This document shows, piece by piece, positions 44,431-54,154 of a DNA stretch of 64,000 nt. Made by a program: the position numbers and the translations under genes. The notes under the pieces were generated by a model. That model was not told the origin of the DNA and ran no database searches. It worked only from the letters and a program-made list of their open reading frames with translations. Each line of letters opens with the position of its first letter. The first letter of the stretch is position 1. The stretch spans positions 92,366,426 to 92,430,425 of the forward strand of contig CM026426.1 in NCBI GenBank assembly GCA_014871385.1. Direction: 5' to 3'. The stretch comes from Ceratodon purpureus (Eukaryota; Streptophyta; Bryopsida; Pseudoditrichales; Ditrichaceae).

Positions 44431-47400
44431 CTATTCTTCTTCCTCCCCTTCCGGGCTTTCGCTTCCTTCGGTGTCTGTGAACTCCTCAGGGTTGTAATTC
44501 TTCACTCGGGATCCGTTCACCCGGGTTTCGAAGCTATTTCTCTGGAGGTCCGCCAGTTGTAATGATCCGTTCTCAAAGATCCGCGTAACCCGGTAAGGTC
44601 CCATCCATCTCGTATGTAACTTTCCCGGAAACTTTTGGTGCCGATTATCGTATAAGAGCACCAAGCCTCCTTCTATCACCTTATTGTCCTTAGGAATTCT
44701 TTTGTCGTAGGTCTCCTTACGTTTTGCCTGGACATCTACAGCTTGCTGTAGAGCGCCTCTCCTGACTTCTTCCAGATCCTGTAACGCCACGATCCGGTAC
44801 CCCGGATCCTCGACTCTCGTCCCGTGACGGGCAGCCATAACCCGTAAGGTTTCTACCTCCAGCTCCACTTCGTGAACTGCGGATTGTCCAAAGACTAGGA
44901 AGAACGGACTCTTACCCATGGTTTTCTTCTCACTGGTATTGTAGGCGTGTACAGCTGAAGGGAGCTTCCGATCCCAATCCGTCTTATGAGCCGAGACCAT
45001 CTTGTTCAGAATCTTTCCGACGATGCCATTAGCTCGTTCCGTCAGCCCATTCGCTTTCGGATTATAAGGGGTCGTCTTCCGGTGCTTGATGAGATACCGT
45101 TCCGTGATATTGATGATGACATCGTTCAGGAAATGTTTTCCCCGGTCACTCACCAGTTCTAACGGATGTCCAAATCTCATCATTATTTCTTCAAAGAGGA
45201 ATGTGGCTGCGGCTGCGGCGTCATTCTTCACCGTTGCTCTTGCCTCTACCCATCTGGTCGCATAATCCGTAGCCAGGATAATGTATCTCCTCTTCCGGGC
45301 TGTGACCGGATTGATCGGTCCGATAAAGTCTATCCCCCATTTTTCAAACGGAGCCAAGGGAATAATGGGAGTGAGGGGCCAGTGGTTCCGGAACGAGGGT
45401 GCCCCGGTTCTTTGACATTGGTCGCACTGCCCTACAAATTCCTTCACGTCCCGGGAGAGGTAAGGCCACCAATATCCGGCTGATCGGATCCGCTTGATGG
45501 TTGTCTCCGAGGCGAAATGGCCGCCCGAGGGTCCGGCGTGTAAGGCCCTCATGACCTGCCTTCGTTCGGACTCCTCGAGGCACCTCCGTAATACATCATC
45601 CGGTCCCATCCGGAAAAGTACCCCTCGGATCAGTGTGAAAGGAGCTACTGTATTCTGAAATACCATCTTCTCCTCCCTCGTAAATCCCTCCGGGTACCTC
45701 CGTTGTGTTAAATACTGGATAATCTCCGAATAATCGGATTCCTCCGTTCCGGAAATGTGAAATACCTCCGCCTCTTCCGGAAATTCATCCGGAAACGTGG
45801 CGGTGATATCCGAGACTGCTTCCGGGCCTCGCATCCTGGACAGGTAGTCAGCGTTGGCATTGGCCTTACCCGGTTTCACTACTACCTCGTAGTTGAATTC
45901 CTGGAGCAGCAAGATCCATCGTGCAATACGCCCTGAGAGATCCGGTTTGTTCACCAAATACTTCAGGGAGTCATGATCCGTATGGAACACGATCTTGTAT
46001 CCGAGAAGGTAGTGTCGGAACTTCTTGCAGGCGTATACTACCGCCAAGGCTTCCCGTTCAGTGGTAGTATATTTTCGTTCCGCAAGGCTCATCTGCCTGC
46101 TAGCATAATAGATCGGATGCTCCTTCCGATCCTCCCCTTGCTGCCACAGAATCGCCCCTAGGCACCACCCGGAAGCGTCGATTGTCACATGGAATTCCCT
46201 CGACCAATCCGGTGCTGATAGGATCGGAGCGGTGGTCAGGGCTTTCTTCAGTTCCTCGAACGCCTGCTGCCTCCGTTCCGTCCACAAAAACTCTTCTTCC
46301 TTCTTCAACAGTTCCGTTAATGGGGCTGCCAATTTGGCATACGCAATAATAAACCTCCTGTAGTATCCGACGCATCCTAGGAATCCCCGGACCTCTCGGA
46401 CGTTGGTGGGAGACACTAGAATAAGGATAGCTCGTACCTTATCCGAATCGACTTCCAACCCGTTCCGACTTACGATGTGCCCGAGAAGAATTCCGGAAAT
46501 CATCCCCATAAAACATTTTCCGGGGTGTAATTTCAGTCCGGTTTCCCTCCACCTCTGGAAGGTCCTTCGGAGGTACTCGAGATGTTCCTTCCACTTACTG
46601 AACACCGCGAAGTCATCGATGAAGACTTCTAGAAAATGCCTCAAGAAATCTCGGAAAATATCCACCATCAGCCTTTGGAATGTTCCGGGAGCGTTACACA
46701 GTCCGAAGGGCATTCTGTTGAAGGCGAACGTCCTCCATTCCGTGGTGAAGGTCGTCTTCAGCTGATCTTCTTCCCGGATCGACACCTGGTTGTAACCGGA
46801 AAATCCATCAAGAAAGCTGTAGCACTCCTGCCCTGCCACGTGATCGAGGATAATGTCCGTAAAAGGTAACGGAAAGTAATCCTTCTTTGTGGCCGCATTC
46901 AGTTTCCGAAAATCTTGACAAACTCGGATCTTTACTTTCCCATCCGAGCCAACTTTCTTCGGAACGACGACTATGGGCGATACCCACTCGGAATTATTTA
47001 CTGGATAAATGAATCCGGCCTCCAGGAGGCTATCGATTTCTTCCTTCACCATCAGAGAATACTTCGGATTGAGCCTGTACTGGCGTTGTCTGACCGGGAC
47101 TGATCCGTCAACCAAGTCTATATGATGTTGGCCGAGTTCCGGAGGTATTCCCTTGAGGTCGGATGGTGACCAAGCGAATACGTCTAAATATTCCTTTAGT
47201 AAATCCACATACTCCTTTCTCTGCTCCTTGCTCATGCTTCGCCCTAGCAGAAATGTCTTTCCGGGGGCTACTTCCACCTTATCATAGTCGGATGGTTTCA
47301 CAACGTTCTTGACTCGTTCCGATTCCTGTTCCTCTCCCTGATCCGTCCATGCGCTCCACACCCGGACAGGGGTGTCCGGATCGAGACCCATGGCGGGCAG

Positions 47401-48444
47401 GTTTCCCTCCTCGACCTGTTGTCGGAACCATTCAGCTGAGAGTGGGACACTTCCTTCTCCGAGAGAGCGATCCTCTAGTACCGGGAATTTCACGTTCTCC
47501 GGTGATGGTTGGGGTTGCTCACTGATCGGATTATGAAATCGGAAGTCCTCCTCGGTAACTTCCGAGAACTGATTCACGAAATAACTAAATACTTCGTCAT
47601 CCTCCTCTTCCGGGTCGGACCAATTAGACGTATACCCATCCGAGCCACTGGTTTCCCCTAGATATCCATCCATCTTCCACGGAATCCGTTGATTGGTTTT
47701 TCCGAGCACGAACTCCTTGGCTCCCCAATCAACGAGGACTCGCGCCATGTATAGCCAGGGTCTTCCCAACAACATCGGAAAGGGACGGCCCGTACTAACT
47801 CGGATTATCACGTAATTCAAGAGGTATGTTACCTCTCCGATCGTGGTCGGAACTTGGGACAACCTTCCCACGGGTTTAACTCTAGATTGATCCGCCATTC
47901 GTAACACCTGATCGGTGGATTCGAACAAGGTGTATCCGAGTTCAAAGGCCGTATCCTCCAGCATCAGGTTCACACCGGATCCTCCATCTACCGGAACTTT
48001 CGGGATAGCACATCCTTCTATTAGCACCGTCAGTTCCGGGGCTCCGTGATCCTCAACCTGTAAGAAGTTAGTAGCTACAGACGGAAGTTTCACCCCTCGG
48101 CGCCTCCGCTTCGTCCATGCCTCTCGGATTACCTTCTGGTAATTCACATTGTCATGGAGCAACTGTCCAATCGTGACATTTGCCTTGAGGGATTTGATGT
48201 CCCCAAGAATGTCATACTCGTCCACTCTGGGATCGGCAGGAATAATCACCGGAACGTCATCAAACCGGACCGAAGGCTTGGTGATCTTCCGGACAGGGGG
48301 ATCCGTGAGTTCTTTCCGAACTTCCTCGCTGATATCTTCCGGAAGGTTCCCTCCTTCCACCCCATTTTCCGCTCTTGGACGGTCATTTTCTTCTGGTAAA
48401 GCTCTGGTTACCGTAGAGGGTTCGGATCCCAAATCCGAATCCAC
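44431..48444 (-). CDS. Element 2 Pol (protease, RT, RNase H, integrase)
   Basis: At least 1,337 codons. Order: protease with DGGSGVN (near 152); reverse transcriptase with FIDDF (near 620); RNase H (DASG and YTTTEREA wording); integrase with HHCC finger (HAGPSGGHF then CDQC) and catalytic core (DFIGP, SDRGKHF, ERANG). The C-terminus ends with an acidic tail and has no chromodomain. There is no ATG near its beginning. It is in the same frame as gag and follows gag's UGA with a CGG next, a context known for stop-codon read-through in plant viruses; in-frame gag-pol stops are known in some Ty3/gypsy lineages. Confidence 0.93.
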   Translation of the reverse strand: MDSDLGSEPSTVTRALPEENDRPRAENGVEGGNLPEDISEEVRKELTDPPVRKITKPSVRFDDVPVIIPADPRVDEYDILGDIKSLKANVTIGQLLHDNVNYQKVIREAWTKRRRRGVKLPSVATNFLQVEDHGAPELTVLIEGCAIPKVPVDGGSGVNLMLEDTAFELGYTLFESTDQVLRMADQSRVKPVGRLSQVPTTIGEVTYLLNYVIIRVSTGRPFPMLLGRPWLYMARVLVDWGAKEFVLGKTNQRIPWKMDGYLGETSGSDGYTSNWSDPEEEDDEVFSYFVNQFSEVTEEDFRFHNPISEQPQPSPENVKFPVLEDRSLGEGSVPLSAEWFRQQVEEGNLPAMGLDPDTPVRVWSAWTDQGEEQESERVKNVVKPSDYDKVEVAPGKTFLLGRSMSKEQRKEYVDLLKEYLDVFAWSPSDLKGIPPELGQHHIDLVDGSVPVRQRQYRLNPKYSLMVKEEIDSLLEAGFIYPVNNSEWVSPIVVVPKKVGSDGKVKIRVCQDFRKLNAATKKDYFPLPFTDIILDHVAGQECYSFLDGFSGYNQVSIREEDQLKTTFTTEWRTFAFNRMPFGLCNAPGTFQRLMVDIFRDFLRHFLEVFIDDFAVFSKWKEHLEYLRRTFQRWRETGLKLHPGKCFMGMISGILLGHIVSRNGLEVDSDKVRAILILVSPTNVREVRGFLGCVGYYRRFIIAYAKLAAPLTELLKKEEEFLWTERRQQAFEELKKALTTAPILSAPDWSREFHVTIDASGWCLGAILWQQGEDRKEHPIYYASRQMSLAERKYTTTEREALAVVYACKKFRHYLLGYKIVFHTDHDSLKYLVNKPDLSGRIARWILLLQEFNYEVVVKPGKANANADYLSRMRGPEAVSDITATFPDEFPEEAEVFHISGTEESDYSEIIQYLTQRRYPEGFTREEKMVFQNTVAPFTLIRGVLFRMGPDDVLRRCLEESERRQVMRALHAGPSGGHFASETTIKRIRSAGYWWPYLSRDVKEFVGQCDQCQRTGAPSFRNHWPLTPIIPLAPFEKWGIDFIGPINPVTARKRRYIILATDYATRWVEARATVKNDAAAAATFLFEEIMMRFGHPLELVSDRGKHFLNDVIINITERYLIKHRKTTPYNPKANGLTERANGIVGKILNKMVSAHKTDWDRKLPSAVHAYNTSEKKTMGKSPFFLVFGQSAVHEVELEVETLRVMAARHGTRVEDPGYRIVALQDLEEVRRGALQQAVDVQAKRKETYDKRIPKDNKVIEGGLVLLYDNRHQKFPGKLHTRWMGPYRVTRIFENGSLQLADLQRNSFETRVNGSRVKNYNPEEFTDTEGSESPEGEEEE

Positions 48445-48582
48445 TCTTCTGGATCTTACCCTCCTCCTGGTCTTCCGGGATTTCGGAAGCTCCGGTTCCT
48501 GGGCACGTTCTCTAGCGGAACTACGGGTTGATATTCTGTGTACTGGTACTTCCGCGCCCTCCTGTAGTTCCGTCGCGACCCG

Positions 48583-50412
48583 TCATTTGTCCGGATTCTC
48601 TATCCCACCCGAGTGACCGTAGTTTAGCCTAGTCATCTCTCTCGGAGGGACCTCCACCTGTTTGAAAGTCGGGCGGGGTTGTGCCGGTTTGGCACACTGA
48701 GGAGCCGTATGTCCGTACTCTCCGCAATTTTGGCACGGAAGGATCCGCGGTGCTCCCTGCCCCTGTCGCTCAAACGGACAATTAGGCGCGTAATGATCCG
48801 GGCTCCCACAGTTAAAGCAGTACCCGTGGGTCGGCTTCTGGTACATCGGCCTACCCGGAACGTTCTGTGGAATGCGGTATCCGGCGGGAGGACGAGCTAT
48901 CTGGATCGGAGCTTTCCCTCGCCCGTAAGTGGTCTGAACCTGATACACAGGTTGGTACTCCTCCATCTGAAACTCCTCCTCTTCCGGATAGGCAAAGTAT
49001 ACCTCTTCTTCCGGATGGACGTAGTGAATTCGTTTCTGGCGGGGTTCAGTACACTCCGGAGGATAATGTCCTTGCTTTCCGCAGTTAGCACACCACACAT
49101 TAGCTCTGCTGGTTGGAATCATCTTACGAGGTTTCCGATTCTCGGAAAGGTGAACGTTGAGTTCGGCAATCGATTCTCGGATCTCCTTCATCTCCTTCAT
49201 GACCTTCCGAGAATCGTCATCCTCCACCTTCACCTTGATCAACTCTCGGTTCCGTCTAGGCCGGGAGTCTCTACTGGAACCGCCTCGGCGTTTCGAGGCT
49301 CCCCTGGAGTCCTCTTCCGACTGATCGGAACTGGATGAAGTGGAATCGCTCTTACTAGTAGAGTCGGAATCTTCCGAGGAGGACTCGTGCCTCCGACGGC
49401 GCTCTCTCTCCTTCCGGATCTTCTTACCCCGCTTCTCGGTATGCTTCAGGGACTTCCGTAGAGACTGGGCCGAGTTCTCATAGTTCTGAGCTGCTTCCAC
49501 GGCTTCCTGAAGTGTGGCGGGACGGGTTTGTCGGATCTGAAACCCCATCTCCTCTGGGAATCCGGCGACAAACCATTCCACTTGTACACTCGGAGCTATG
49601 GCCGTAGTGAGTTTCTGTATGAGCGCCTTTACCCTCTGACTGTACTTCCGTACTGATTCGGAAGATCTCATCGTCATCCGACTCAGCTTTCCGAGTTCGC
49701 GAGCTTCTCCTCCGGCCTCACGGAACGTACGTCGGAACAAGGTCACGAAACTGGTCCAGTCGTTACGTGTACGTTCCGGAACGTCTTGGTACCACTGGAG
49801 AGCTTCTCCCTTCAGAAGACCCTGGAATATCCTCCTCTTCGCATCCGGATCTTCCTGATTGGCCAGAGCGATGGATTCGAACTCACAGAGCCATTCGTCC
49901 ACGTCTTGACTTCCGTCCCCTTTGAATCTGTTGTACTTCAGTCGGGTAGAGGGTGCCATTGGATTGTCTTCCTCGTCTTCTTCCTCTTCCTCGGTCTCCT
50001 CTTCTCCTCCTGCGTCGGCTTCGACTTCGTCAGCTACAACTTCTTCTTCTTCCGGATCTGGAGCTGTACCTGCTCCGGCTGTGGAGGTTCCGGCCAACGA
50101 TACCACGATTACGTCTCCTTCTCGTTCTACAGCAGTCTGGATCCGGGGAAGTAGATTCGTTCCCGGTAGATCGTGTATCAAAACTCTTCCCCTCTTCTGT
50201 TGCAACCGAGTGGATCTTCTTCCCCCTAACTCTTCCGGTTGCGCCCCAACCATGGAAGAGATTGGGAATTCTTCTTCCGATTCCTCGGAAGGCAAGATCT
50301 GTACGTAAGACTTCCGCCTACCGCATATCCACCTAAATGAAGCCTTCACGGTCTGACTCCACTTTTCTTCAAATCTGCGCTCACTTATCTTCCGAGTATC
50401 CACCTGGTTCAC
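48583..50412 (-). CDS. Element 2 Gag
   Basis: A 609-codon open stretch. The first in-frame ATG is at 50253 (MVGAQPEELGG), giving about 556 residues; the stretch upstream opens with GTG. An acidic low-complexity run (EEEETEEEEEDEED-like) precedes the Gag core (DVDEWLCEFES; EALQWYQDVPERT; RTFREAGGEARELG). Then comes an Arg/Ser-rich region and three CX2CX4HX4C zinc knuckles: CANCGKQGHYPPEC, CFNCGSPDHYAPNC and CQNCGEYGHTAPQC. Gag packages the RNA genome and forms the particle in the cytoplasm. Confidence 0.92.
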   Translation of the reverse strand: MNQVDTRKISERRFEEKWSQTVKASFRWICGRRKSYVQILPSEESEEEFPISSMVGAQPEELGGRRSTRLQQKRGRVLIHDLPGTNLLPRIQTAVEREGDVIVVSLAGTSTAGAGTAPDPEEEEVVADEVEADAGGEEETEEEEEDEEDNPMAPSTRLKYNRFKGDGSQDVDEWLCEFESIALANQEDPDAKRRIFQGLLKGEALQWYQDVPERTRNDWTSFVTLFRRTFREAGGEARELGKLSRMTMRSSESVRKYSQRVKALIQKLTTAIAPSVQVEWFVAGFPEEMGFQIRQTRPATLQEAVEAAQNYENSAQSLRKSLKHTEKRGKKIRKERERRRRHESSSEDSDSTSKSDSTSSSSDQSEEDSRGASKRRGGSSRDSRPRRNRELIKVKVEDDDSRKVMKEMKEIRESIAELNVHLSENRKPRKMIPTSRANVWCANCGKQGHYPPECTEPRQKRIHYVHPEEEVYFAYPEEEEFQMEEYQPVYQVQTTYGRGKAPIQIARPPAGYRIPQNVPGRPMYQKPTHGYCFNCGSPDHYAPNCPFERQGQGAPRILPCQNCGEYGHTAPQCAKPAQPRPTFKQVEVPPREMTRLNYGHSGGIENPDK

Positions 50413-50420
50413 AGCTTATC

Positions 50421-50441
50421 GAATCCCCGGCAGCGGCGCCA
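50421..50441 (-). other. Element 2 primer-binding site (Asp tRNA)
   Basis: The + strand reads CCCCGGCAGCGGCGCCA, one mismatch from the 3' end of plant tRNA-Asp as I remember it (CCCCGGCAACGGCGCCA). In element orientation it is TGGCGCCGCTGCCGGGG, ten bases inside the 5' LTR. Athila-type elements use this tRNA. Confidence 0.85.
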
Positions 50442-51384
50442 GATTTTTACGTGTCGGAACACGGAAACGCAACTATCATCCGGATAGTGCTCTAATTGAG
50501 CGTAAACTTCCGTACTGTCACTAGGTTCCGAGTATCGTCCAGGGATTCAATAGTGTTTCACCAAGTAGTTACTTCTAATCGTTCCGAGCCTTGCCACTGC
50601 TCGGATAGTGTATTCGGACCGTAACTCCCGAACTATCTCCTTCTCTATTCTTCTCTCATTAGGTGTTTCGTCCACAAACCCCAACGTCTCGGATCAGTTA
50701 CCGTCTCACAACTGTCCTAGAGTACTCTGGCCAGCAGGTCACACAAACGATCCTCTCCGATCCGTGGGACTACAACGACAAACCAATCCGGATCTGGGAG
50801 AACCAGGATCCGATTATCCCTAGGCGACCCGTACCACGTTCCGACTCCCCCTCTCACTGTGCACGGAACCTCTTCAGAAGTTCAGGGAGTCCGACCAAGT
50901 AGTTCTTGATCCGCTTCGACCCTAGCGACGGCTATTCCGTATGAGGTTGATTTGGGGACGGAACAGTGAGGCTTCACTCCTACGACAATCCGCTAAATCT
51001 TTCCGCTCAATCCCATTTCCTTTCCGGTTCGGGTCTCGTCGCAACTCCCATCACCTTCCTATCCGAGCTACAGCGGAACTCCCATATCCTTCCCGGATCA
51101 TTCACACTTAGCGGGAAATCACGCACAGTACTTACAAAACACAAATACTTTACTGATAAGGAATATAGGGGGAAAACATGCAAAACGAAGACCCGGACCG
51201 CATCGCCTGCCCGGTTTAAGTAAGCAGGGGCTTTTACAAAGCGGCGGCGCCGGCAGTTCAATCAAAACCCTAATCCCTAACTATCTACCTAGAATTCTAC
51301 TTTACGACTAGAACGGATCTCCCGATCCGGAATCTACTCCTATAAATCCGGAAAGTTACGACAAGTGGCAGAGAGAGGAATCTA

Positions 51385-53580
51385 TCACTTCTTTGTCTTC
51401 TTGTGGCTCTCCTGCTCGCGATCCTTCGACCTGGTCACCCGTGGCTCTGATCCGCCCGCCTCTGCTGCTCGTGCCGCCTTGCGCCTAGCACTCCGTTCCG
51501 CCTTTGACTCTCTCTCCTGAGCCTCTAAGGACAACCGGGTAACGATCCGGGGCTTGGGAGAATTGGGCGATTTCGGGATCATATGTGCGGGAGGGGTTCC
51601 GGACGTCGGAGTCTGAGTTTCAGTTCCGGTGGTCCTGACCGGAGAGCTCCCATGCGTCTCTGAGTCGGACTCGGAAATCGTAATCGGCTCCTTCCTTTTC
51701 CGCAACCTCCGGAACTCACCGACAGTGTTCGGAGGGGAACCCGCTGCTGGCGTTCCGGTGGGAGTAGGCGTCACCGTTCCGGTCTTGGCTGTGGGTGAAG
51801 GGGTCAATCCCCCCTCCTGAGTTACTCGGGTCCGTCCGGGTGGTGAAATAGGTCGTCCCCATTCCGGTCCCGCTACCTCCCCTCGGTAATTCGCAATGAT
51901 CACTTCCTCTCCGAGTCGTGGAAGAACATCCGGTGGCACGGTCCGAGTCACCTGTTCCGAAACCGTCCTCTCCTCGATCCGCCTCTCGGTGACTGTCGTT
52001 CCGGTCACCTCCACCTGTCCTCTGGGGATCGCGCAGCTCTGCTGGACCGTACTGGTTCCGGGTGACGCCGCCTGTGCTTGGACTTCCCGGATCGCCTCCG
52101 CAATCGTCCGATTTGTCATGGCGGCCTCTTCGACCGTCATCTGTTCTGCTGCTTGGAGGTTACTCCCTATCGGGGTTCGGAACCCAACCCCGCGAGATTC
52201 TCCTACCACGGCACGAGAGGGCGATCCGGGGAGCGGAAGACCCCGGCCAGCGACTACGAGACTGGGACTTCCGGTGCTCGGATTGAGCAGCTGCCGGACC
52301 TTCTTCAGGATCATGTTCATCGAGTGCTCGCATTTGGAGAGGATCTTGATGATCTTCTGCTTGTCCTCGAAATCGGCCGGCTGCACTACGTTCTCATCAA
52401 ACAGCCGGGCCTTGTTGATTACCGCTCCCGAACTTCCCACCAACTTCCGAAGCTCCCCCAAAGTCTCCTCCTGCTCGGCGTGGAACTTACGGATCTCGTC
52501 ACTCTTTGCCGCCAGCTCCTTCGTCAGCTCCTGCAACTGAAGCTCCAGCCGCTTCTTCTCACTCCGGAGAGTTGGGGCATCCTTCAACAACTCCACTTCT
52601 CGGATCACCTCTTCCGGTAAGCACCCTCCCAGAGCTGTACAGACCCTCCGGAACAGGGTTTCGATCCGATCATAAGAAGCTTGAGCCCGGTGAGTCTCCT
52701 CCCGAATCCCCCGAAACAGGTCCACCGGAAATCCCCGATCGGAACTGACCTCTCTCCGTTCCGGATCTCCCCGGACCGTAGACGGCTCCGCGTGTCGTGA
52801 CGGAGCCTGCTCCGATCTCGACCTGGACTGAGCCCTAGCAGCGCCAGGGTTCGGAACTTCCCTCGTATCGTCCTCATCTTCCGAGTCCGTTGTATCAGAG
52901 GGCTCACCTCGCGGATCGGGTTCCATTCCGGGCGGAATCTCCGAGAAGTTGAGGCAGTTCTTCGCGTGCGTATACGTCTCGTCCTCCTTATCGGTCAGCA
53001 AGTCATACGCATGGTAAAGGTGAAAGAGGTAAGGGGAGAGTGGGGTCGGCTTCTTTCCGATCGTCGGAACCATCTTCTGCACCACTTCCGCCATGAGTGC
53101 AGCCCAATTCACCGGACGTTCTCCTGTATACGCTCCGAGGATGGTATTCCCGACCGTAATGGTAACTTGTGCCGGTTTCTGCGGATACAGGATCGGAACG
53201 AGGAAAGCTAAGACCTGCCTCTGCCTCCTATCCTTGCAGGCGTCTATCTCGTATCCATTGTTCCTATGGATCTTCCCGTGGAACCTATCCTGCACGTACT
53301 GATCCGTCCGGGTCGCCCAAAGGAGTCCCTTCTGCTCGAAACCGTAAGCTTCCGCCCACTGTTCCGCATTCCACAGCGTGGGCTTGCCTCGGATCGTATT
53401 ATCCCACCGGTTGTCCGGACCTTCCAGGACCTCCCTCACCATCACCTCACTCTTCAGTAACCACGGCCGTGCCAACAATCCCTCACACCTCATCCGAGTG
53501 AGGTCGGTGATCAGTTCCTCCATATCCGATTCCTTCACTGGAGTTCCGGGGCTAAGGACGCAACACTGCACGCGTGCCAT
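51385..53580 (-). CDS. LTR-encoded accessory protein, 731 codons (5' copy)
   Basis: The same 731-codon protein as at 41675-43870, with an identical amino-acid sequence as far as I can compare. Being downstream of the 5' LTR TATA box, this is the copy most likely to be translated, as the first frame of the genomic RNA. The domain, coiled coil and basic tail are as described for the 3' copy. Confidence 0.85.
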   Translation of the reverse strand: MARVQCCVLSPGTPVKESDMEELITDLTRMRCEGLLARPWLLKSEVMVREVLEGPDNRWDNTIRGKPTLWNAEQWAEAYGFEQKGLLWATRTDQYVQDRFHGKIHRNNGYEIDACKDRRQRQVLAFLVPILYPQKPAQVTITVGNTILGAYTGERPVNWAALMAEVVQKMVPTIGKKPTPLSPYLFHLYHAYDLLTDKEDETYTHAKNCLNFSEIPPGMEPDPRGEPSDTTDSEDEDDTREVPNPGAARAQSRSRSEQAPSRHAEPSTVRGDPERREVSSDRGFPVDLFRGIREETHRAQASYDRIETLFRRVCTALGGCLPEEVIREVELLKDAPTLRSEKKRLELQLQELTKELAAKSDEIRKFHAEQEETLGELRKLVGSSGAVINKARLFDENVVQPADFEDKQKIIKILSKCEHSMNMILKKVRQLLNPSTGSPSLVVAGRGLPLPGSPSRAVVGESRGVGFRTPIGSNLQAAEQMTVEEAAMTNRTIAEAIREVQAQAASPGTSTVQQSCAIPRGQVEVTGTTVTERRIEERTVSEQVTRTVPPDVLPRLGEEVIIANYRGEVAGPEWGRPISPPGRTRVTQEGGLTPSPTAKTGTVTPTPTGTPAAGSPPNTVGEFRRLRKRKEPITISESDSETHGSSPVRTTGTETQTPTSGTPPAHMIPKSPNSPKPRIVTRLSLEAQERESKAERSARRKAARAAEAGGSEPRVTRSKDREQESHKKTKK

Positions 53581-53730
53581 CTCTACTCCTCACTTCTCTC
53601 CCTCTACGATCCGACAGCAAGAAACCCGGCAATCCAACTGCCGGTGAATCGGAAAAGTCAAAGACACCTCACCGCTCTTTCACTCTCTACTCCCAGTTCG
53701 CAAAAAGGAACTCCAAACCCTAACACCCTC

Positions 53731-53740
53731 GCTTATATAC
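53731..53740 (-). promoter_or_regulatory. TATA-like box of Element 2 5' LTR
   Basis: GTATATAAGC in element orientation, about 365 bp from the LTR start and 150 bp before the accessory ATG at 53580. Plausible core promoter of the genomic RNA. Confidence 0.6.
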
Positions 53741-54104
53741 CCCAGGCATAATAAACGCTGTGGCGGCCCGTAATTGCAGCCGCCAACGTACCGGGGTAAA
53801 CGCCTATCCGAGTCATGATGACTTCCGCGTCGCTTCGGATCCTTGACGCGGTTACAGTAACGGTCAGTACTCGGATCGTCCACTCGTTCCGTATCTTATC
53901 TTCCGAGTTTCCGGAACCCAGGTTCCGGGAACACTTCCTACGTTAACTGTTTTAACGTTTCTGGAGTATCCGATTTGCGTTAACTGCTAATGCTGCTAGT
54001 GTCTGGCCAGTTTTTACCTAATTAACCAAAAAAATGAAAAATAAATGGAATACTTACGCCGGCTGGGGCTCTTCCGGTTTATTCTGAGTTTCTCGGATCC
54101 CACA

Positions 54105-54109
54105 ATGAC
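54105..54109. repeat. Target site duplication of Element 2, right
   Basis: ATGAC, matching 40737-40741. Confidence 0.95.
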
Positions 54110-54154
54110 TAACATGGGTATGTGGTAATGGTGCAGGGGTTTCATCCATGGCGG

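Larger units (their letters stand above)
40742..54104 (-). mobile_element. Element 2: young Ty3/gypsy with ORF-bearing LTRs
   Basis: The element is 13,363 bp with 3,653-bp LTRs of equal length differing at about two positions by eye, TG...CA ends, an ATGAC target duplication, a tRNA-Asp primer-binding site, a polypurine tract, and gag and pol frames. FIDDF in reverse transcriptase, the Asp primer and the lack of a chromodomain fit the Tat/Athila branch. Two differences in 3.65 kb mean a very recent insertion. It looks whole; I see no breaks. It lies inside the older Element 3 in the same orientation. Both LTRs carry the same 731-codon frame. Confidence 0.95.
50452..54104 (-). repeat. Element 2, 5' LTR
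   Basis: 3,653 bp, about two differences from the 3' LTR by eye. In element orientation the TATA-like box (53740-53731) precedes the accessory frame, so a transcript starting there would carry that frame in its R/U5 leader ahead of gag. Confidence 0.95.

Noticed and set aside
40898-53647. Plus-strand frames across Element 2 (for example 42186-42830, 48679-49338)
   Set aside because: They are antisense to gag, pol and the LTR frame, share no domain, and arise from GC-rich codon use of the real frames.
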